DNA from: Solimonas sp. K1W22B-7
GTDB lineage: Bacteria; Pseudomonadota; Gammaproteobacteria; Nevskiales; Nevskiaceae
Direction: 5' to 3'
Length of the DNA stretch: 64,000 nt
NCBI RefSeq assembly: GCF_003428335.1
Contig: NZ_CP031704.1
Location: 4,402,001-4,466,000, forward strand
Under the pieces are notes generated by a model. It was not told where the DNA came from and made no database searches. It saw nothing but the letters and a program-made list of their open reading frames with translations. Of the stretch, positions 58,969 through 64,000 are shown in pieces. The position numbers and the translations under genes were made by a program. How positions within the stretch are numbered: the stretch's first letter is position 1; every line of letters starts with the position of its first letter.

Positions 58969-60186
58969 ATGTCGGAACTGGAGCAACTGGAGCGGGCACG
59001 GCGCGTCGATGCGTACCGGCTGCGCTTCGCGGGGGAGCTGGAGGAAAACTTCCGGCGCTCGCACCGTGCCCAGTACCGCTACTCGCGGCTGATCCTGTTC
59101 GCGATCGCCGTCATCGGCTTCGGCTTCGGGCCGCTCTACATGGACGCCCTCTATGCTCCCAGCGAGGCCGTGCGTCCCTTCATGGTGCTGCTGGAGCTGG
59201 GCGTGGTGCTGCCCATCGTGGCCTTCGCCGGGCTGCTGACCTTCCTGCGCGCCGAGCGGCAGCTGGTGCAGGCCGCGCAGATCACCGGCGTGCTCGGCTT
59301 CTGGAGCGGCGTGCTGATGCTGCGCTTCCTGTCCCTGCGCGGCGAGCTGAGCTACCCGCACGAGATGCTGGGCGTGGTGATCATCGCGGTGTCGATGTTC
59401 GGCGGCTTCAGCAGCCGGCGCGTGATCCCGGCGGCGCTGGCCTTCTTCGCGCTGGGCATCTTCCTGGAATTCCACCTCGGCAGCTCGCCGATACAGGCGC
59501 GCGGCAACGCCCTGAGCCTGGCGTACATGGCACTGATCTCGGTCGCCGGCGCCTATGTCCACGAACTGCTGGGCCGCCTGGCCTGGGTCACGGCGCGCTA
59601 CGCCTACGCGTCCGCGCGCACCGACCCGCTCACCGGCCTGCCGACCCGCGCCGAGTTCAACCGCCTGCTGCCGCGCGTGCTGGCGCAGGCCGCGCGCGAG
59701 CGGCGCATGGTGGGCGTGGCCCTGCTCGACGTGGACCACTTCAAGCGCATCAACGATACCCAGGGCCATCTGTTCGGCGACCAGGTGCTGAGCCGTATCG
59801 GCGCGGTCCTGCAGCAGCAGATCGCGCGTCGGCCGCTGGACCTGCGGGCGCGTTACGGCGGCGAAGAGTTCGTGATGGTCTGGTACGACATCACGCCGCT
59901 GGAGTTCGAGCACCAGGTGGCGAACCTGCTGTATTCGATCCGCGAAGTGGTGCTGGAAGATTCGCGCCGGCGCCAGGACATCTCGCTCAGCGCCAGCATC
60001 GGCGGCATCTGGCTGGTGCCGGAGCCGGACCAGGAATCCGAGCCGCTGCTGCAGGATGCCGACCAGCGCCTCTACGAGGCCAAGGCCGCGGGCCGCGACT
60101 GCTCCCGCCTGCAGGCGGCGGAACGCTACCGCCCGCACGAGCACGTGGTGCATGCGGATTTCCGGCGCGGGCCACGCAGCAGCTAG
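58969..60186 (+). CDS. Membrane-bound diguanylate cyclase (GGDEF)
   Basis: 405 residues. About six membrane helices fill residues 30-205. The GGDEF domain starts with TDPLTGLPTRAEFNRLL and has the active-site motif GGEEF at 297-301. A product-inhibition I-site RPLD at 288-291 lies exactly five residues before it. The magnesium-binding aspartate is seen in LLDVDHFKRINDTQGH. It should make cyclic di-GMP in response to an unknown signal sensed by the membrane part. No EAL domain is present. It is convergent with the DUF4124 gene; a long palindrome lies between them. Confidence 0.95.
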   Translation: MSELEQLERARRVDAYRLRFAGELEENFRRSHRAQYRYSRLILFAIAVIGFGFGPLYMDALYAPSEAVRPFMVLLELGVVLPIVAFAGLLTFLRAERQLVQAAQITGVLGFWSGVLMLRFLSLRGELSYPHEMLGVVIIAVSMFGGFSSRRVIPAALAFFALGIFLEFHLGSSPIQARGNALSLAYMALISVAGAYVHELLGRLAWVTARYAYASARTDPLTGLPTRAEFNRLLPRVLAQAARERRMVGVALLDVDHFKRINDTQGHLFGDQVLSRIGAVLQQQIARRPLDLRARYGGEEFVMVWYDITPLEFEHQVANLLYSIREVVLEDSRRRQDISLSASIGGIWLVPEPDQESEPLLQDADQRLYEAKAAGRDCSRLQAAERYRPHEHVVHADFRRGPRSS

Positions 60187-60214
60187 AACCGGCAGCTTCT
60201 TTTGCTCCCCCGCC

Positions 60215-60338
60215 AGAGGATGCGCAGAAGCCGTAGCGAGCAGGGCCGAGGTTGCTTCGAGGAGCGGAGACGTACTGAAGTACGGCGAGCACCGGAGATG
60301 CAAGATCGGCCCGCGCAGTAGGCTTATGTGCGTCCTCT
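60215..60338. repeat. Long imperfect palindrome, about 124 bp
   Basis: The ends AGAGGATGCGCAGAAGCC and GGCTTATGTGCGTCCTCT pair at 15 of 18 positions, and the centre is the palindromic GTACTGAAGTAC (60272-60283, with a 2-base mismatch in the middle). It lies between convergent gene ends. Confidence 0.75.
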
Positions 60339-61386
60339 ACCGGACCTCGAACTCGCGCTCGTCGAAGATGCGGTCGTTGATGCGCAGCTCCACGCGGTGC
60401 TTGCCCTTGCCCAGGTCGCCGCCCGGCATGTAGCCCAGCAGCACGAAGGGCGTGCGGTCGAAATCGATGCGCACCGAGTGGTGGGTCTTCGGCTTGCCGT
60501 TGGCATACCAGACCCAGCTCACCTGCTGGTTGCGGCCGACCCACCAGTTCTCCAGCGTGCCGTCCCAGCGGATGATGGTCTTGAGGCAGACCGTTTCCTT
60601 GCGCGTGAAGATGATGCGCGGCTTGCGCTCGCCCAGGTCGGTGCTGCCGCGCGTGGTGAGGTAGCTGTCCGACACTTCGATCAGGTCGGTCGGCGGTACG
60701 TAGACGTAGGCCAGGGCGCCGAGGGCGGCGATACCCACCAGCGAAGGCCAGCCGGCCTTGCGGAAGTGCGTGAGCAGGTACACGAAATTGCTCACCGGCG
60801 AGCCCACGATCAGGGCCACGCCCCAGGCGGTGGAGCCGGCACGGAAGGCGATCGCGATCATCCAGGCGTGCGTCACCATCAGCAGGCCCAGGCCCAGGCC
60901 CACCGCCCACCAGCGCACGGACTTGACCTTGCGCGGGCGCAGCGGCTCGGCCGGCGCGCCGTCGGCGCGCGCGACACCGGTCAGCCCGCCGGCCTCGCCA
61001 CGCGCTCCGCTGCCGGGCGGCGGCGGGGGCGGCTCGATCATTCTGCTGGGGCGCGCCGGCTGGAACTGCGGCGGCATGGGGGCAGCCACTTCAGCGGGCG
61101 GGGGCTGCACCGCAGGCGCTGATGGACGCGCCGTCTCGGGCGCCGGCTCGATGCGGGGCGCAGGCGCCTCGGGGGACGGTGCAATGCTGCCCGCCCCGCT
61201 CTCGGTCGTCACCGAGGGGCGCTCAGGGCGGACGGCCTTGGTGGCCGGGGGGCAGCCGCTGTCGGCAATGAAGATTTCGCCATTGGCATCGCGGCACTTG
61301 TAGAAGCCCGCAGCCACCGGCGCGCTGTATGCGCTGATCCAGGCCGCGAGCATCGCCAGAACGCCGGCCGTCACCCAACTCTTCAC
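60337..61386 (-). CDS. DUF4124-type membrane protein, paralogue A
   Basis: 349 residues from a GTG at 61384-61386, with GAGG 5 bases upstream; longer readings to 61536 run through non-family sequence. A signal-like hydrophobic start is followed by a DUF4124-like segment (FYKCRDANGEIFIADSGCP), a long Pro/Ala-rich linker (about 60-150), three or so membrane helices, and a C-terminal domain with VPPTDLIEVSDSYLTTRG, VWYANGKPK and HRVELRINDRIFDEREFEV. It is homologous along most of its length to the next gene upstream. Function unknown. Confidence 0.75.
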   Translation of the reverse strand: MKSWVTAGVLAMLAAWISAYSAPVAAGFYKCRDANGEIFIADSGCPPATKAVRPERPSVTTESGAGSIAPSPEAPAPRIEPAPETARPSAPAVQPPPAEVAAPMPPQFQPARPSRMIEPPPPPPGSGARGEAGGLTGVARADGAPAEPLRPRKVKSVRWWAVGLGLGLLMVTHAWMIAIAFRAGSTAWGVALIVGSPVSNFVYLLTHFRKAGWPSLVGIAALGALAYVYVPPTDLIEVSDSYLTTRGSTDLGERKPRIIFTRKETVCLKTIIRWDGTLENWWVGRNQQVSWVWYANGKPKTHHSVRIDFDRTPFVLLGYMPGGDLGKGKHRVELRINDRIFDEREFEVR

Positions 61387-61606
61387 ATGGTCCTCATTCG
61401 AAATAGTCGCCCGCGCGATGGCCCCTGGCCGGACGCTGCATGGAGCGTGCCGCCGGCAGCCGCGCTGGCCCTTTATGACACTACGATCACCGGAGCCTGC
61501 AAGCTTACCGGCCCCGCGTGACGCTCGCCGACTCATGGTTCTGCACGCAGCAGATCACGAAGGGCCCCCGGACGAAATCGTCTGCCCGGACGACGGGAAA
61601 TCCGGC
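61387..61606. other. 220-base gap between the two DUF4124 paralogues
   Basis: I see no gene, terminator or repeat in it. Confidence 0.5.
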
Positions 61607-62623
61607 CTACAGAATTTCGAACTCGCGCGTGTCGATCAACTCGTCGTCGATGTACAGCTCGACGCTGTGACGGCCCGGGCCGAGTTCTGCCGCCGGCCAA
61701 TAGCCCTCGAGTACCTTGGGCGCGGCGCCGAACTCCATCTCCCTGGAAAACTCGGCAACCTGCTCGTCGCCGGTATACCAGGCCCAGGTGACGACATAGG
61801 GCACCTCGCCCACCAGCCAGTCGTCCCAGCCCAGCACGGTCTTCATGTACACCTTCTCGGAAGAGGAGAAACGCTCGCGCGGAGCGCGGTCCTCGATCCC
61901 TGTCTGCGCGCGGGCGGTGAGATAGCTCTCGTTGACGTCGATCAGTTCGGTCGGCGGCACGAACAGCGACGCGGCCAGGGCCAGGCCACCGGCGGTCATC
62001 GCAAAGCTCCCGAGGGTCCTCGGTTCACGCAGGTTGAGCAGGCAGTACAGCAGATTGGCGAACGGCGCGAACAGGAAGATCAGGAAGCTCCACAGTTTGG
62101 ACCCCGCTCCCCAGGCCAGGCCCATCATCCAGAGGTGGCCGATGGTGGCGATCGCCACCCCGACCAGCACCAGTCCCCAGTGCCCGGAGCGCGACTGGCG
62201 CTTGCGCAGGGGCTCGGCGGCGACCGGCGCGACCGCCTCCGGCGTCACCGTGGCGTCTGCAGGTTCGATGGCAGTGGCGGGCTCGACGGCCGAGGCCGGT
62301 TCGATGGCCTCCACCACCACGCCGGACGGGAGGGCCTTCGCGGCAGGGGCCGCCGCCGGGCTGACGGCTGACGGCGCGGCGGCCGCGCCGACCGGTTCCA
62401 GGCTGCCGGGCGGCAGTTCTGCTTCCGGACGCGGTGTCGCCTTGGGCCGCTCGATCGGATTGCTGACGGGACAGCCGCCGTCGGTGAAGTAGGTCTTGCC
62501 TTCTGCATTGACGCAGCGGCTGATCCCCGCGTCGGCGGCGGTGGCCGCCAGCCCGAGCGCGCAGGCCAGCAGCAAGCCCGGGCCTCGCCAGGCCCCTGTC
62601 CCCTTCCCTGGAAAAAACCGCAT
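61607..62623 (-). CDS. DUF4124-type membrane protein, paralogue B
   Basis: 338 residues. A signal peptide ends near AADA, then comes a DUF4124-like segment (ISRCVNAEGKTYFTDGGCP), a Pro/Ala/Glu-rich linker, three or four membrane helices (about 145-230), and the same C-terminal domain as paralogue A: VPPTELIDVNESYLTAR, TWAWYTGDEQ and HSVELYIDDELIDTREFE. The start is 33 bases after the LysR gene stop, so it may be cotranscribed with the regulator. Function unknown; location is probably the inner membrane with a periplasmic domain. Confidence 0.78.
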   Translation of the reverse strand: MRFFPGKGTGAWRGPGLLLACALGLAATAADAGISRCVNAEGKTYFTDGGCPVSNPIERPKATPRPEAELPPGSLEPVGAAAAPSAVSPAAAPAAKALPSGVVVEAIEPASAVEPATAIEPADATVTPEAVAPVAAEPLRKRQSRSGHWGLVLVGVAIATIGHLWMMGLAWGAGSKLWSFLIFLFAPFANLLYCLLNLREPRTLGSFAMTAGGLALAASLFVPPTELIDVNESYLTARAQTGIEDRAPRERFSSSEKVYMKTVLGWDDWLVGEVPYVVTWAWYTGDEQVAEFSREMEFGAAPKVLEGYWPAAELGPGRHSVELYIDDELIDTREFEIL

Positions 62624-62656
62624 GTCCGCAAATCCCTTTGTCCGTTTCTTGTGCCC

Positions 62657-63589
62657 TTAGCTTAGCGGCGTTTGCCTGCGCGTCGAAGCCTCCTGTGCGC
62701 AAAGTGTGGCGACGGTCTCACGGATGATCTCGCCCAGGCGCCAGGCGGCGCGGCCGGGATAGTCGCGGTCGGCAAACACCAGGTAGAGCTGCACGAAGCG
62801 CTCGCGCCCTTCGCGCAACGGCAGCGGCTTGAGGCGCCCCTCGGCCAGCTCGGCACGAATGGTGTCTTCCGGGTACCAGGAGAAACCCAGGCCCAGGCAG
62901 GCGGCGGCGATGGCCGTGGCCTTGTTGCTGAAGGTGTAGCGCTGCTCCGCTTCCTGCCAGCTGCCGGCCTCGCGCACGCGCTGCTGCGCGGTATCGCGGA
63001 TCACCAGCTGGCGATGCTTGCGCAGGTCGCGGAAGTCCAGCTCGCGGCCCAGCTGGTGCAGCGGATGATCGGGATGCGCCGCGGCAATGAAGCGCAGGGG
63101 CATCAGCGCGTCTCCGGCGAACCCCTGCGGCACGTGCGCGGCGATGGCGAAGTCGACGCGCCGTTCCATCAGCAACTCGTCGGTGCCGCCGAGCACGCTC
63201 TCGTACAGCTGGATGCGGGTCTGCGGCTGCTCCTGCGCAAAGCTTGCGAAGCAGCGCAGCAGCGCCCAGGTGGGAAAGATGATCTCGGCCGCCAGCCGCA
63301 CCTCCGGCTCCCAGCCGGCGGCGAGGCTGGCGGCGCCATGCTCCAGCGACAGCGCCTCGTCGAGCAGGGCGCGGGCACGGCGGTGGAGCACGTGGCCGGC
63401 GGGGGTCAGCACCGCCTTGCGCCCCTCGATGGTAAAGGCCTTGAGGCCCAGCAGGCGTTCGATCTTCTGCACCGCATAGGTCACCGACGACTGGGTCTTG
63501 TGCAGCTGCTCCGAGGCCTGGGCATAGCCGCCCGCCTCCACCACCGTGGCCAGCGCACGCCATTGTTCCAGGCTGATTTTCGGATGCAT
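62657..63589 (-). CDS. LysR-family transcriptional regulator
   Basis: 310 residues. The N-terminal winged helix-turn-helix reads EQWRALATVVEAGGYAQASEQLHKTQSSVTYAVQKIE (in part), followed by GLKAFTIEGRKAVLTPAG. The C-terminal co-inducer-binding domain has LRLAAEI-like and DFAIAAHVPQG segments. It is divergent from azoR with a 99-base gap that holds a T-N11-A palindrome next to the lysR start, so it probably controls azoR and itself. Confidence 0.93.
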   Translation of the reverse strand: MHPKISLEQWRALATVVEAGGYAQASEQLHKTQSSVTYAVQKIERLLGLKAFTIEGRKAVLTPAGHVLHRRARALLDEALSLEHGAASLAAGWEPEVRLAAEIIFPTWALLRCFASFAQEQPQTRIQLYESVLGGTDELLMERRVDFAIAAHVPQGFAGDALMPLRFIAAAHPDHPLHQLGRELDFRDLRKHRQLVIRDTAQQRVREAGSWQEAEQRYTFSNKATAIAAACLGLGFSWYPEDTIRAELAEGRLKPLPLREGRERFVQLYLVFADRDYPGRAAWRLGEIIRETVATLCAQEASTRRQTPLS

Positions 63590-63606
63590 TATCGATCCAT
63601 TCGATA
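63590..63606. promoter_or_regulatory. LysR-type binding site between the regulator gene and azoR
   Basis: TATCGA (63590-63595) and TCGATA (63601-63606) are exact complements around 5 bases and contain a T-N11-A core. A further half-site TATCGA lies at 63633-63638. Binding is inferred. Confidence 0.6.
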
Positions 63607-63688
63607 GATATAACCGAAAATATCTGCTTTTTTATCGAATCCTGCAATTGTTTAATGGCGTCACACCCAGCAACAACGGAGTAAAGCC

Positions 63689-64000
63689 ATGAGCAACCAG
63701 ACCCGCAACATCCTGCAGATCAGCACCAGCCTGAACGGTGAAAACAGCCAGTCGAGCCGCCTGGCCGCCCGCTATGTCGCGGCGCAGAACGGCGCCCGCG
63801 TCACGATCCGCGACCTGGCCGCCGAGCCGGTGCCCCACCTGGACGGCGCCCGCTTCGGCGCCTTCATCACCCCGCCGGAACAGCGCACGGCCGAGCAGAA
63901 CGCCGTGGTCGCCTATTCCGACGCCCTGATCGCCGAACTGAAGCGCGCCGACGTCATCGTGCTGGGCCTGCCGCTGTACAACTTCGGCATCCCTTCGCAG
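63689..64000 (+). CDS. azoR: FMN-dependent NADH:azoreductase (partial)
   Basis: The first 104 codons are present; the gene runs off the right edge. The flavodoxin-like start NILQISTSLNGENSQSSRLAARYV matches the phosphate loop of AzoR, and VLGLPLYNFGIPSQ is the conserved FMN-contact segment. It reduces azo dyes and quinones with NADH in the cytoplasm. The divergent LysR gene is its likely regulator. Confidence 0.92.
   Translation, partial: MSNQTRNILQISTSLNGENSQSSRLAARYVAAQNGARVTIRDLAAEPVPHLDGARFGAFITPPEQRTAEQNAVVAYSDALIAELKRADVIVLGLPLYNFGIPSQ

Overview
The window is GC-rich chromosomal DNA of a gammaproteobacterium. The gene order secE-nusG-rplKAJL-rpoBC-rpsLG-fusA-tuf-rpsJ...rplQ, the tRNA-Tyr/Gly/Thr-tuf cluster, the long zinc-free S14 and the neighbouring families (DUF1302 outer-membrane protein, DUF4124 proteins, HrpB, TesB, YkgJ) fit that class. 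A Nevskiales/Xanthomonadales-like lineage is my best guess, but this is inference from gene content; no rRNA gene is present to settle it. No phage, transposase, CRISPR array or defence system was found.

Layout. 1-4255 (minus): the N-terminal part of a GMC oxidoreductase running off the left edge, its small Tat-exported partner, and a large DUF1302 outer-membrane protein. 4503-9014 (minus): an oligopeptide ABC transporter in the order oppA-oppB-oppC-oppD, without oppF. 9062-9973 (minus): an EamA-type exporter. 10059-40236 (minus): about 30 kb of nearly uninterrupted translation and transcription machinery, from secE through rplQ, all on one strand. It includes RNA polymerase alpha, beta and beta', EF-G, EF-Tu, SecY and SecE. 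40283-42067 (minus): tRNA-Trp, a second EF-Tu gene and tRNA-Thr, -Gly and -Tyr. 42266-45053 (plus): two lipoprotein genes, a phosphoesterase and a di-haem cytochrome-like protein. 45054-45568 is a gene-free repeat cluster. 45569-53945 holds HrpB, a MOSC protein, a PRMT-like methyltransferase, YkgJ, TesB, a lipase-like hydrolase, an unknown protein and an M14-type peptidase, in divergent and convergent pairs. 54060-58692 (plus): aldehyde dehydrogenase, acetolactate-synthase-like enzyme and an iron-type alcohol dehydrogenase with a hydrophobic N-terminus. 58969-62623: a membrane diguanylate cyclase and two tandem paralogous DUF4124 membrane proteins. 62657-64000: a LysR regulator divergent from azoR, which is cut by the right edge.

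How it works together. The central block is one very long transcription array with internal control points that can be read in the sequence: a tRNA promoter at 42106-42134, a hairpin between rplA and rplJ, an RNase III-like stem between rplL and rpoB, the rpoC terminator, a near-consensus promoter for rpsL, and an alpha-operon promoter inside the 3' end of rpmJ. After both EF-Tu genes the next promoter is built into the terminator hairpin, so upstream transcripts can fold the terminator but newly started ones cannot. That repeated design is the most interesting regulatory observation. Among protein genes, the strongest leads are a bacterial protein with the full set of arginine-methyltransferase signature loops and the tandem DUF4124 paralogues with a conserved uncharacterised C-terminal domain. 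Several families of intergenic inverted repeats sit mostly between convergent gene ends.
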